Part shown: piece by piece, positions 28,236-36,798 of the stretch
How the letters are laid out: every line of letters begins with the position of its first letter
Numbering within the stretch: position 1 is the stretch's first letter
NCBI GenBank assembly: GCA_019358855.1
Contig: JAHHII010000004.1
Coordinates: 124,001-188,000 of the forward strand
Length of the DNA stretch: 64,000 nucleotides
Direction of reading: 5' to 3'
Source of the DNA: Timaviella obliquedivisa GSE-PSE-MK23-08B
GTDB taxonomy: Bacteria > Cyanobacteriota > Cyanobacteriia > Elainellales > Elainellaceae
Position numbers and translations under genes: made by a program
The notes under the pieces: generated by a model
What the model saw: only the letters and a program-made list of their open reading frames with translations
Database searches by the model: none
Told to the model about the DNA's origin: nothing

Positions 28236-29354
28236 ATGCGTCAGCAAAACCCGACCTGGGATCTGGGAAGATTTGTAAAAACCTTGTCCTATTATGGGGC
28301 TGTTCCATTTCTCAGCGATTTAGACTGGTTCCAGCAGTGGTTTAGCAGTCGTCCTCATCCTAAAGTCAACCCTGCGTCCATCATGGCTCCTTTGGCAAAT
28401 ATGACCAATTGTGATGAAAAAATCGTTTTGGTTGGCGGTACAGGTGCGATCGCCCAACAGGTAATGCAGAATCTAACAACAGATGGAAGCGCTTCACAGA
28501 TGCCTCAAGTTCGCATTCTGCCTTTCACTGTTGATCAATCCCTCACGCCCGACATCCTCCAACACACTACTGCTATCTTGATTGATGCCGCTGACTCAAC
28601 CCCACAATTTATTCAAGCCCTAGCAGCACTTGACTTTGGACAAACGACTCAACCCCTGTTCGATTTCACCCAGTCTTCCAGCAATCTTAAGGAAGTTTGG
28701 GGCGCACTAGATGACGTGGTGATGGGTGGAGTCAGTGAGAGTAATATTCGCTTTAAAGATGGAGTTGCTGAGTTCTCAGGCAATGTTTCGATCGCCAACT
28801 CTGGCGGATTTGCTTCAGTTCGGACACGCAACTTTGAACCCGCGATCGATCTTTCCAACTCTGATGGCATTGCTCTGCGCGTTAAAGGCGACGGCAACCG
28901 CTACAAATTCATGCTCCGGACTGAAGCCCGTTGGGATGGCGTTGCCCACTGTCATTCTTTCGATACGGTTGCAAACAACTGGATTACTGTTCACGTTCCT
29001 TTTACTGAGTTTATTCCCGTTCTACGGGCAAAGACTGTTAGCAATAGTCCGCTTGATACTCAACGGGTTAGTGCTTTTCAGTTAATGTTAAGTAAGTTTG
29101 AGTACGATGGAGCGCTGAATCCTCACTTTCAGCCTGGATTATTTCAACTTCAAGTTGAGTCCATTAATGGGTACAGGCAATCTCTTTTGGATTCTAGGAA
29201 ATCCCATGTTCCTCAACTGCTCGTGGTCAGTGACAGCCCCCAGACAGATGAAATGATTCGTCAGAGCAGCATTCCTCATTTCATTATTTATCCTAGTGAA
29301 AAATCTGTGGACTTGTGTATCGAAAAGATAGCATCTTGCCAAGGAAATACTTAA
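28236..29354 (+). CDS. CIA30 (NDUFAF1-like) domain protein
   Basis: 372 residues with GGAGG before the ATG. The CIA30 domain spans ~140-315 (WGALDDVVMGGVSESNIRF, GGFASVRTRNFEPAIDLSNSDGIALRVKGDGNRYKF, ITVHVPFTEFIP). The ~70 residues before it (IVLVGGTGAIAQQVMQNL) look like a shortened Rossmann segment; longer cyanobacterial relatives carry a full NAD(P)-binding domain there. In mitochondria CIA30 assists complex I assembly; a comparable role in NDH-1 or photosystem biogenesis is only inference. The C-terminus (PQLLVVSDSPQTDEMIRQSS) resembles the last part of a sugar-epimerase-like domain. Confidence 0.82.
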   Translation: MRQQNPTWDLGRFVKTLSYYGAVPFLSDLDWFQQWFSSRPHPKVNPASIMAPLANMTNCDEKIVLVGGTGAIAQQVMQNLTTDGSASQMPQVRILPFTVDQSLTPDILQHTTAILIDAADSTPQFIQALAALDFGQTTQPLFDFTQSSSNLKEVWGALDDVVMGGVSESNIRFKDGVAEFSGNVSIANSGGFASVRTRNFEPAIDLSNSDGIALRVKGDGNRYKFMLRTEARWDGVAHCHSFDTVANNWITVHVPFTEFIPVLRAKTVSNSPLDTQRVSAFQLMLSKFEYDGALNPHFQPGLFQLQVESINGYRQSLLDSRKSHVPQLLVVSDSPQTDEMIRQSSIPHFIIYPSEKSVDLCIEKIASCQGNT

Positions 29355-29458
29355 ATAAAAATCTTTTTCTGATTAATTTTCTCTCCCTCACAAGTTCCTC
29401 AAAGTGTTGCAGTATAGGTAAAGGTATCGCATTAAAGGTTACGCAAAGGTAGGTTTAT

Positions 29459-29992
29459 ATGCTTTACAAGATCTTGGTAGCAGTGGATGAATCGTTCATG
29501 AACCGAGGGGTATTTGAGGAGGCGTTAGATTTATCTCGTAAAACCGGAGCTAGTCTGATGCTACTGCATGTGCTAACTCCTGAAGAGCGCCATCATCCAG
29601 AACTGCCTCGGAGCTATGTTCCCTACTACTACCCGATTGTTACAGATGAGTTATTGCAGCAGTATCAGGCAGAGTGGGAAATTGCTGAAAACCGAGGGCT
29701 AAATCTGCTGCGATCGCTAGCCCAAGAAGCAACAGGGGTAACAGTCGAGTTTACTCAAAACATTGGCAACCCAGGTCGCGTCATTTGTGATGTTGCCAAA
29801 GATTGGGGGGCAACCCTAATTGTTATGGGGCGGAGAGGCAGAACAGGGTTGAGTGAACTGCTCATGGGAAGCGTGAGTAATTATGTGATTCATCATGCCC
29901 CTTGTTCCGTTTTCGTGGTGCAAGGAAAGGTACAAGCTGCGGCAAACGTTACACCTGAGGAAAATACAATCCTTGCGGCATCTGTAAAGTAG
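29459..29992 (+). CDS. Universal stress protein, UspA family (1 of 3)
   Basis: 177 residues. It begins MLYKILVAVDES with the nucleotide-binding Asp, and ends with the ATP-binding loop VMGRRGRTGLSELLMGSVSNYV followed by HHAPCSVFVVQ. ATP-binding Usps are homodimers linked to stress survival. The last ~10 residues (NTILAASVK) come from a degenerate copy of the dispersed repeat. Two further Usp genes follow on the same strand, gaps 124 and 50 bp. Confidence 0.93.
   Translation: MLYKILVAVDESFMNRGVFEEALDLSRKTGASLMLLHVLTPEERHHPELPRSYVPYYYPIVTDELLQQYQAEWEIAENRGLNLLRSLAQEATGVTVEFTQNIGNPGRVICDVAKDWGATLIVMGRRGRTGLSELLMGSVSNYVIHHAPCSVFVVQGKVQAAANVTPEENTILAASVK
29969..29990 (+). repeat. Dispersed short repeat, degenerate copy D
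   Basis: ATCCTTGCGGCATCTGTAAAG matches the core of the repeat family at about 14 of 18 positions and forms the 3' end of the first Usp gene. This is the weakest copy listed. Confidence 0.35.
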
Positions 29993-30116
29993 GGCGCTGT
30001 TTGATTGCACTTAAGCCTGTGCGATCGCAATTCAGTAGGTGGCTGTTGAGTGAGTGTTAGAGCTTCATTGGAACAAATTGTTGATAGCACTTAGAAACAA
30101 CCTATAGGAGGCGCTA

Positions 30117-30542
30117 ATGTTTAACAGAATTTTAGTCACAATGGACAACTCTGATGCAATGAGTCAGTCTACATTTGAGAAAGCATTGGCTTTGGCAAAG
30201 CAAAACCATGCCCGATTGATGCTGCTCCACGTACTGCCCTCTAACTCAGCACAGCATTCTGATATGGATGCGTTGCAATCGCTCCACAAAACTGCAAAAA
30301 ACCAAGGACTTGCTTCTGATGTTGCGCAACTCCATGGAGAGCATGACCATGTTATTTATGACTTGGCAAATCGTTGGGGTGCTGATCTAATCGTATTAGG
30401 TCAGCATGATTCGAAGCAAAATGACTCTGCTCTAAGCGATTGGTTTGCCGAACAAGCCCCCTGCTCGGTGCTGCTAGCTCAGACACCCGATGCGCTTCAC
30501 TTAAAAGCAAGTCAAGTTGAACAATTTGCCATGATGGCTTAA
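30117..30542 (+). CDS. Universal stress protein, UspA family, without the ATP loop (2 of 3)
   Basis: 141 residues, with AGGAGG seven bases upstream of ATG. The N-terminal strand MFNRILVTMDNSD and the AQLHGEHDHVIYDLANRWGADLIVLG segment are Usp-like. The glycine-rich loop seen in both neighbours is replaced by GQHDSKQNDSALSDWFAEQ, so the GxxG-x9-G(S/T) ATP signature is missing. It likely belongs to the non-ATP-binding class. It may form heterodimers with its flanking paralogues; that is inference. Confidence 0.88.
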   Translation: MFNRILVTMDNSDAMSQSTFEKALALAKQNHARLMLLHVLPSNSAQHSDMDALQSLHKTAKNQGLASDVAQLHGEHDHVIYDLANRWGADLIVLGQHDSKQNDSALSDWFAEQAPCSVLLAQTPDALHLKASQVEQFAMMA

Positions 30543-30592
30543 TCCTTTGCTAAGAGCCTCCTGGCAAAGAATCTAGCTCCCTGGAGGAAGCT

Positions 30593-31111
30593 GTGCTACA
30601 AAAAATCGTAGTTGCCTTAGACCGTTCTGAAACCTATCAACACGTTCTAGATGAAGCGTTAGCATTAGCAAAAGCGACACACGCTTCGCTCCTGTTTTTT
30701 CATGTGCTTAATCCAGTCGATCGCGGGTATCCATACCCCCTATATCCTAGTGCTGATGCTTATCCTGCCTTATACGAGGAAACAATTCAACTATACAGCG
30801 AACAGATCCGACGATTTGAGCAGGAGGGCATGGCATTTCTACGATCGCTGGCGCAACAAGCTACCGCTTTGGGTATTTCTGTCGAATGTTCCCAAAGTAC
30901 GGGTGACCCAGGCAGAATGATTTGTCAGACTGCTGAGAATTGGAAAGCAGATGCGATTTTGATGGGACGACGAGGGCGATCGGGATTGCGCGAAATGCTG
31001 CTAGGCAGTGTCAGTAACTATGTGTTGCACCATGCGTCCTGCTCGGTCATGATGATTCAGGGCGTGTTCTCTGATGCTGAGGCATTGCAAGAATATTTAG
31101 ATATTTGTTGA
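30593..31111 (+). CDS. Universal stress protein, UspA family (3 of 3)
   Basis: 172 residues from GTG with GGAGGAAG just upstream. It opens with MLQKIVVALDRSE and carries an intact ATP loop LMGRRGRSGLREMLLGSVSNYV plus HHASCSVMMIQ. It is more like Usp 1 than Usp 2, which suggests tandem duplication with the middle gene of other origin or faster diverged. Its stop region overlaps the end of the convergent glycosyltransferase gene by 15 bp. Confidence 0.93.
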   Translation: MLQKIVVALDRSETYQHVLDEALALAKATHASLLFFHVLNPVDRGYPYPLYPSADAYPALYEETIQLYSEQIRRFEQEGMAFLRSLAQQATALGISVECSQSTGDPGRMICQTAENWKADAILMGRRGRSGLREMLLGSVSNYVLHHASCSVMMIQGVFSDAEALQEYLDIC

Positions 31112-32239
31112 AGTGGATAACACGTTCATATATTGATTCAACGCGATCGCCCCGATTCGTTTCCAGTCTAGGTTTTCTACTGCATAATGTCGTCCTTGCA
31201 GCCCCATCGTTTTCCACTCGTGACGACGTTGCAGTAATGTGATTAAACCCTTGGCGATCGCTGCTGCTGTTGGCTGAACCACAACTCCGCAACCGCTTGC
31301 CTGCACATGAGGCGAAATTCCTGCTACCTCTGAAACAAGCAGCACTCGCCCAGCCATCATCGCCTCTAACGCAGCGAGTCCAAAACCCTCAAAGCGGGAA
31401 GGTAGACAGAAAATATCGTAGTTATTCATCACTGCGATTGGAGACTGCTCATACTCTGGTTCTAGAAACGTGACATTGAGGGAAAGCTGCTGGGCTTGGC
31501 GCTCTAGGGTAAGGCGATCGCCCTGATCCGCTCCTTGAATCACCAGTTCTACTGGGGTTTCTTTTAAGACTTTATGAACAGCTTCTAAAAGTAAATCTAA
31601 TCCTTTATGGTGCTTGTCAATGCGCCCAAAAAAGAACAGCTTAGGCATTAGACTTTTATGCCATCGCAACCTAAATTCTGGCTCTGTCGTTGTGCCATTG
31701 GGAATAGTCAAGATTTGAGTGTGAACCCCCAAGCGGCGTAACCAGTCTCCCTGCCGAGCTTCCAGAACTTGCACGGCTTCAGCCTGCCGAAGCATGTGTT
31801 TCTCCAGCAACCACCAATAAGTCCACTTTAAATGAGGACTCTTCGCAAACATGGATGGACTGTAAACATCATGCGGAGCAATAATGTAGGGCACGTTTGC
31901 CTTGCGGCACAAGCGCGACATAGCGTAGATGCTAGCGTGAAAGATGCCGTTGAGAATAACTAGAGAATGGGGCGGTAGGCAGCGGATGTATGCTTTTAGG
32001 CGAAGAGAAAGTTGGAAGGATGGGCGGGTTTGAATAGGGTTAGCAAAACATTTAAGGGTATAACCTGCCTCGGTTTTTAGGGAGGTATTGTCTGTTGCAG
32101 AACCCTCTGATAGCACAGTAACAGCAGCCCCGGCTGAGACTAAGCCAGATGCCAAGCCGTGTACTGCCTTGACAATGCCATCATGGTGGCGATCGCCCTC
32201 GGTCGAAAAATGCCGAACGTAGAGGTAAATATCGATCAT
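31097..32239 (-). CDS. Glycosyltransferase family 4 (GT-B)
   Basis: 380 residues with a Rossmann-type N-terminal half (VVLEARQ, IAPHDVYSP, IIAPHDVY) and the GT4 C-terminal half: LFFGRIDKHHKGLDLLLEAV, the EX7E-type motif in SRFEGFGLAALEAMMAGRVLLVSE, and a final RHYAVENLDWKRIGA. It transfers a sugar from a nucleotide-activated donor, likely in exopolysaccharide or lipopolysaccharide assembly; the substrate cannot be read from sequence. It is convergent with the Usp genes (15-bp overlap) and co-directional with, but 116 bp from, the TPR gene upstream. Confidence 0.87.
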   Translation of the reverse strand: MIDIYLYVRHFSTEGDRHHDGIVKAVHGLASGLVSAGAAVTVLSEGSATDNTSLKTEAGYTLKCFANPIQTRPSFQLSLRLKAYIRCLPPHSLVILNGIFHASIYAMSRLCRKANVPYIIAPHDVYSPSMFAKSPHLKWTYWWLLEKHMLRQAEAVQVLEARQGDWLRRLGVHTQILTIPNGTTTEPEFRLRWHKSLMPKLFFFGRIDKHHKGLDLLLEAVHKVLKETPVELVIQGADQGDRLTLERQAQQLSLNVTFLEPEYEQSPIAVMNNYDIFCLPSRFEGFGLAALEAMMAGRVLLVSEVAGISPHVQASGCGVVVQPTAAAIAKGLITLLQRRHEWKTMGLQGRHYAVENLDWKRIGAIALNQYMNVLSTSTNI

Positions 32240-32355
32240 TTGCCAGTCTTGACCGCAAGCCCCTCAAGTTACTCTAATGTTCTCCAGTAGTTGTGCGGAT
32301 AATCCGGATTAAATTTGTGTATTGTTTAAATCAACCTTGCTCGTAATCTGAGGAC

Positions 32356-34089
32356 TCAACGCTGCCGCCGAAACAAGCGCTGCATCCACTGCCACAGCTT
32401 TTGCCACCAGGAATGCTGCGATCGCCGAGGACGAGACGGGGCGTTGGGCAGGGAGTTTTCCCACCAGTCAGGGGTAGAAGGTTTTGGTTCACCAATAGTG
32501 GGAACTGCACGAGGAACTGCTGCAATAATTTGATGAAGTTCGTAAATGGCTACTTTGCATTGCTTAACCATATACTCTAGTTGGAGTTCTTTATAGATTT
32601 GTTGCGCCTGTTGGTAGTTTTTTAAGGCTTGCCAGTGGTTGTCAAGTTTGGCTAATGCTTGAGCATTGTTCAAAAGGGAATTAGCTTCACCGTGGCGATC
32701 GCCAATCTGACAGAAGATTTTCAATGATTGTTGATAGAGTTCGATGGCTTGTGGATATTGTCTAAGGGAGTGATAAGCAGTGCCCAAGTTGACTAAAGAC
32801 TCTGCTTCACTCCTGCGATCGCCAACTTGACGTTTGATTTCCAGCGATTGTTGATGAAACTCAATGGCTTGTGGGTACTGCCCAATTGACTTGTAAGCAT
32901 TGCCTAGATTCATCAGAGAAATTGCTTCACCTTTAAGGTCGCCAATCTGACGTTTAATTTCCAGCGATTGTTGATGAAACTCAATAGCTTGCGGATATTG
33001 TTTCAATTTATCGTAAACATTTCCTAGATTGTTCAAAGAACCAGCTTCACCGTCGCGATTATTGATCTCTCGAAAGATTTCCAACGATTTTCGATTAAAT
33101 TCAATGGCTTGCGGATACTGTCCGAGTGACTTGTAAGCAATGCCTATATTATTCAGAGAACCTGCCTCGCTGTAGCGATCGCTCAATTCCCTCGCAATCT
33201 GTAGCGATTGTTCATGAAGTGCGATCGCCTCATGATACTGCGATTGTGAATCATAAAAAAGTCCTAATCTCGTTAAGGTCTGCATCTGCTCTGCCGCTAA
33301 CCCAAACTGCTTCTCAAGCTCTAATGCTTTCTGAAAACTAGCGATCGCCAACTCCTTCTCCCGCTCCAAATCTGTCGCCTCTCCCCGCTCAATCCGCTGC
33401 ATATACGCCTGCCCCAAGCGGTCATACAACGTCGCCAAACTCACTGCATCTTTCCCCTGCTTCGCCTCCGTTTGGGCAATCAACTCCTGCACATCTGCCA
33501 GCGCCAACCCAAAATCATCGGACTGATCGGGTAATGCTCTTTCAGGTTCGGGCATTCGTCCCACAGGCTGCATCCCCACCGCCTCATCTCCCACAAACCG
33601 ATAAACTCCCCGCCGCCAACTCCAAAAATCCGGCGACTTGCGGCTCATCGTGCGCAAAATTCGGCGCGTCACCCAGAGCACGATCGGGTAAGGAAACTCG
33701 CGCAATCCTTCCCTTGTCCATTGCAAATAGCCATAAAACTTGTCTAGCTGCGTAGCATCCTCATCATCTGCCCGCAAATTGAGCCACAGCAACTCCTCTG
33801 CCCCCGTCACCGTTAGCACAATGTGCCGCTGTTGCTCTTTTACCCAGGGGTTAGCAGTAATCCAGTTATCAATGGCGGCTCTGAGGCTAGGTTCTTTTTG
33901 GTTAAGCTGCAACCGCACCGTGTAAATATTAGGGAGCAATTCTTGTTCATAGCGTTCAATAATTTGGGTTCGCAGCGCGCGACTATCGCAGACCGCAATT
34001 AATAACGCTAACGTTCCTTTGCTGGATTCAATTACCGTTACCAGTTCTTCATAGGCATCTTCATTTTGCTGATTAGCAGATTCGTTCAT
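32356..34089 (-). CDS. P-loop-less NTPase-like domain + near-identical TPR array
   Basis: 577 residues. Residues ~10-170 resemble an AAA/STAND-type NTPase fold but lack Walker A (LALLIAVCDSRALRTQIIERYEQEL; HIVLTVTGAEELLWLNL; FPYPIVLWVTRRIL; SPDFWSWRRGVYRF). Residues ~215-500 are TPRs with a strict 40-residue period. Two of them share an identical 18-residue block (364-381 and 404-421), and their DNA is nearly identical too. The C-terminus (561-577) is a Trp/Arg-rich amphipathic stretch. It overlaps the upstream ATPase gene by four bases (ATGA). This layout recalls inactive-STAND/TPR components of predicted bacterial conflict systems. Confidence 0.75.
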   Translation of the reverse strand: MNESANQQNEDAYEELVTVIESSKGTLALLIAVCDSRALRTQIIERYEQELLPNIYTVRLQLNQKEPSLRAAIDNWITANPWVKEQQRHIVLTVTGAEELLWLNLRADDEDATQLDKFYGYLQWTREGLREFPYPIVLWVTRRILRTMSRKSPDFWSWRRGVYRFVGDEAVGMQPVGRMPEPERALPDQSDDFGLALADVQELIAQTEAKQGKDAVSLATLYDRLGQAYMQRIERGEATDLEREKELAIASFQKALELEKQFGLAAEQMQTLTRLGLFYDSQSQYHEAIALHEQSLQIARELSDRYSEAGSLNNIGIAYKSLGQYPQAIEFNRKSLEIFREINNRDGEAGSLNNLGNVYDKLKQYPQAIEFHQQSLEIKRQIGDLKGEAISLMNLGNAYKSIGQYPQAIEFHQQSLEIKRQVGDRRSEAESLVNLGTAYHSLRQYPQAIELYQQSLKIFCQIGDRHGEANSLLNNAQALAKLDNHWQALKNYQQAQQIYKELQLEYMVKQCKVAIYELHQIIAAVPRAVPTIGEPKPSTPDWWENSLPNAPSRPRRSQHSWWQKLWQWMQRLFRRQR

Positions 34090-35465
34090 GGCTCGGTAAG
34101 TTCAGGAAGCACGTCTTCCTGACGCAATAGATCAATGACAATAGGGTTTAAGTCATACCAAAGTTTGGCATTGCGATACTCTAAAATATGCAACCCATGC
34201 AACAAATCTAAAAACCGCTGATCCTCCGTGTCTTGAGGTTTCCCCTGGTCATAAATTCCCTTCAGAAGCTCGTAGTCTTTTTGCCCCAACGGTTCGTCAT
34301 ATTCAATCTGAAAGTCTGTTAACACCTGCTCTAAAATTTCCGCATCAATGTTCACAGGTACGATCGCCTCTGCATTCCGCAAAGCTCGCTGGAGCCGCAC
34401 AGAATACTTGTCACAACAACGACTGGCTAACCGAATCATTTCCCGTAGCACACCGCCGCTTTTAAGAACTAGCTTGCGTTTGGTCTGTGGATCAATTAGG
34501 TCTGGCGATAAACGGCGATCGAGAATCTTCTCAAAACTTTCAACGAGTTTAGGTTGTACAGGAGTTGGCTGAAGCTGATGGCTGTCTCCTTTGGCAAAAA
34601 ACTTTGCCACCCGCATTGTATGAATTTTGTCAGTACTGGCATCAAGCAGCTTTCGCAGTTTGACATCCCGCAATACAAAGATAGGAATTGTGTAGATAAT
34701 CCGAAATTGTGGTTGGGAGAGAGGCTGAATATTGTTACCGTACACTTTCTCGGCAAGATCTGGATTGAGTTTATCTAAATCATCAATAATGACGAGGATA
34801 GGGCGATCGCACCCGGCTTGAATCACTGCTGCGATCTCATTAATCCGACCGATTAAATCAGAAATTTTGCGATCGAATTCAGTTTTAATTTCCTCTCGAA
34901 TGACTGCATTTGCCTTTATATTGCCTTTGAGCGAGATCCAAAACTTGGCGATCAAGTCTGCCAAGTTCAATCCAGCACCTGCTTCATAACCTGCATCTAG
35001 GCTTGCTTCTAGCTGACTCGTCTCCACCTTTGTGTAACGACCGAACCAACGGTAAAAAGCTTTTTTCGTTGAAGGTTTAATTGCAATATTTTTTTGTTCT
35101 GCAACTTCCATCATTTGCGTGGCAATGGTGAACAAAATATTCACATGGTTGATATCTGCCATCTCAACCAGATCGGCAACAGAGAATAAGACCACAAAGT
35201 ATCGCGAATCTAGGCGATAACGCAGTTCCGCCAACAGCGTTGATTTACCGCAGCCTGTATGTCCTGTGAAAAGATGTTTTTCGGTTTCTAAAGAACTCGT
35301 AATCGCTTGTTCTAACTCATCTAACAGATCTGGATCATGCTCCACCCAAAAGCGATTCAAGTCTTCGGCCGTTTGTAAGGGTTGAAGGCGCAAATTATAA
35401 TTTGCAAACCTGAAGGTTTCTAGACGGGTTTGCAGTTCTTCAGGGGTAGTTCCAGGATTAGGCAT
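34086..35465 (-). CDS. P-loop ATPase partner of the TPR protein
   Basis: 459 residues. Walker A is GHTGCGKST (68-76); Walker B is ILVIIDDLDKL (223-233). The layout after Walker B (IIYTIPIFVLRD, RKLVLKSGGVLREMIRLASRC) fits AAA/KAP-like or STAND-like ATPases with a helical lid. The C-terminal ~90 residues look like a winged-helix segment (YELLKGIYDQGKPQDTEDQRFLDLLHGLHILEY). No transmembrane helix is seen. The TPR gene overlaps its stop by four bases, so the two proteins are almost certainly made together, presumably as a sensor/regulator pair. Confidence 0.75.
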   Translation of the reverse strand: MPNPGTTPEELQTRLETFRFANYNLRLQPLQTAEDLNRFWVEHDPDLLDELEQAITSSLETEKHLFTGHTGCGKSTLLAELRYRLDSRYFVVLFSVADLVEMADINHVNILFTIATQMMEVAEQKNIAIKPSTKKAFYRWFGRYTKVETSQLEASLDAGYEAGAGLNLADLIAKFWISLKGNIKANAVIREEIKTEFDRKISDLIGRINEIAAVIQAGCDRPILVIIDDLDKLNPDLAEKVYGNNIQPLSQPQFRIIYTIPIFVLRDVKLRKLLDASTDKIHTMRVAKFFAKGDSHQLQPTPVQPKLVESFEKILDRRLSPDLIDPQTKRKLVLKSGGVLREMIRLASRCCDKYSVRLQRALRNAEAIVPVNIDAEILEQVLTDFQIEYDEPLGQKDYELLKGIYDQGKPQDTEDQRFLDLLHGLHILEYRNAKLWYDLNPIVIDLLRQEDVLPELTEP

Positions 35466-35608
35466 GGGGGCGATCGCAATCTACATCCCTATATTAGTGA
35501 ATTGAGAGCAAAACATTGAACAATTGCCAAGAATGTCCTGAATGCTAAAGAAGTTCTTTGAAAGATGAAACTATAAGCTCTCAGGGTCGTTTCATTGGTC
35601 ACTTCACT

Positions 35609-36697
35609 ATGCCGGATCTATCTCTCCTCATCGCCAGTCTGAATCAGCCAGGAACGGTTCATAAGCCCGTGCTACCGTCCGTTCTTAGATCTGTGTCTAC
35701 TTCAGTGCCTTTATCGTGCATAGCAATTCCTAAAATATCTGGTTCTCCCGAAAGCGCTGTAGTTGACAGCACTCCTTGTCCAGAGTTTAGTCTGGTTACC
35801 GTCTCCACTGTGCCGATCGCTCCGAGCGACCCGCAAGGGATCGCCCTGCCTATTTTTGTCACTGAACCTGCTCTCCCTGCTTTACCGCCTGCTAATCTAG
35901 CTGCGAATCCCTACCTGCCTCAGCTTTCAGTCAAGCTTGATCCTCTACAGCCTGGTTGGACGAGCGACCTTCGCCCTAGATCAACCAGTCAACTTTATCA
36001 ACAGCGCCTAGAGGCATTGCGGCAAGGAAAAACCTATACTCGCTTACCGACTGACAGCTTTTTGAATGCATGGGCGAATGCTGCTAAATCGGTGGCTTAC
36101 GAACAATGGACGGCTTTGCTGGAACAAGAAGCTGCCGCAATGGCGAAAGGTCAGGGTCAGAATCGGCTTACTGTAATTATTGGTGATTCGATTAGCCAGT
36201 GGTTGCCCAATGAGCAACTGTCGAGCGATCGCTTTTATCTTAATCAAGGTATCTCTGGAGACACGACAGGCGGTATCTTACGACGATTATCTGCGCTGGA
36301 TCAAGTACGCCCCGATACCATTTACGTCATGGCTGGTGTGAATGATTTGAAGAACGGTAAAACGGATCAAGAGATCTTGGCAAATCTTCAAAAAATTATG
36401 CAGCGGTTGCGTCAATCCCACCCGCGAGCTCAAGTCATTATTAATTCAGTGTTACCGACTCGTTTGGCAGCTATTCCCAGCGATCGCACCACTTTGCTCA
36501 ATCAACAAATCGCCCAATTGGTTGAACAAGAAGGAGTTAAATACCTGGCGCTAACTTCTGCCTTTACCGATAGTAATGGCATATTGCACCGCGATTTTAC
36601 AACTGATGGGTTGCATTTAAGTCCTCAAGGCTACGCGGTTTGGACTAGCGCATTGCGATCGATTGATGCAGTCACCATGGCAAGGCTAACCCCATAA
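35609..36697 (+). CDS. SGNH/GDSL-family hydrolase
   Basis: The GDSL core occupies roughly residues 190-350. All blocks are present: IIGDSISQWL (nucleophile Ser), GISGDTTGGILRRL (oxyanion Gly), MAGVNDLKNG (GxND, Asn) and DGLHLSPQGY (catalytic Asp and His). The ~150 residues before it are Pro/Ser-rich and probably disordered. ATG 35609 (MPDLSLLIAS) is preferred; a TTG 51 bases earlier keeps the frame open. No clear signal peptide is seen. Probably an esterase or acylhydrolase. One GCGACCCGCAAGGGATCGC stretch near 35828 is a distant relative of the dispersed repeat. Confidence 0.82.
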   Translation: MPDLSLLIASLNQPGTVHKPVLPSVLRSVSTSVPLSCIAIPKISGSPESAVVDSTPCPEFSLVTVSTVPIAPSDPQGIALPIFVTEPALPALPPANLAANPYLPQLSVKLDPLQPGWTSDLRPRSTSQLYQQRLEALRQGKTYTRLPTDSFLNAWANAAKSVAYEQWTALLEQEAAAMAKGQGQNRLTVIIGDSISQWLPNEQLSSDRFYLNQGISGDTTGGILRRLSALDQVRPDTIYVMAGVNDLKNGKTDQEILANLQKIMQRLRQSHPRAQVIINSVLPTRLAAIPSDRTTLLNQQIAQLVEQEGVKYLALTSAFTDSNGILHRDFTTDGLHLSPQGYAVWTSALRSIDAVTMARLTP

Positions 36698-36730
36698 AAA
36701 GCGCTGTTGATCCTATTTAATCAGCAGCGC
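36696..36730 (-). terminator. Rho-independent terminator after the R3H ATPase gene
   Basis: On the minus strand GCGCTGCTGA and TCAACAGCGC form a ten-base stem (one G-U) around a ten-base loop, followed by five T. It lies ~70 bp past the stop of the R3H gene and just after the convergent SGNH gene. Confidence 0.75.
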
Positions 36731-36798
36731 CTAGCCGTCCTAATTCAAAATCCAAACTACTCTAATTGCTTAAGCAGAAAGGGACTTATTAGCCTTCT

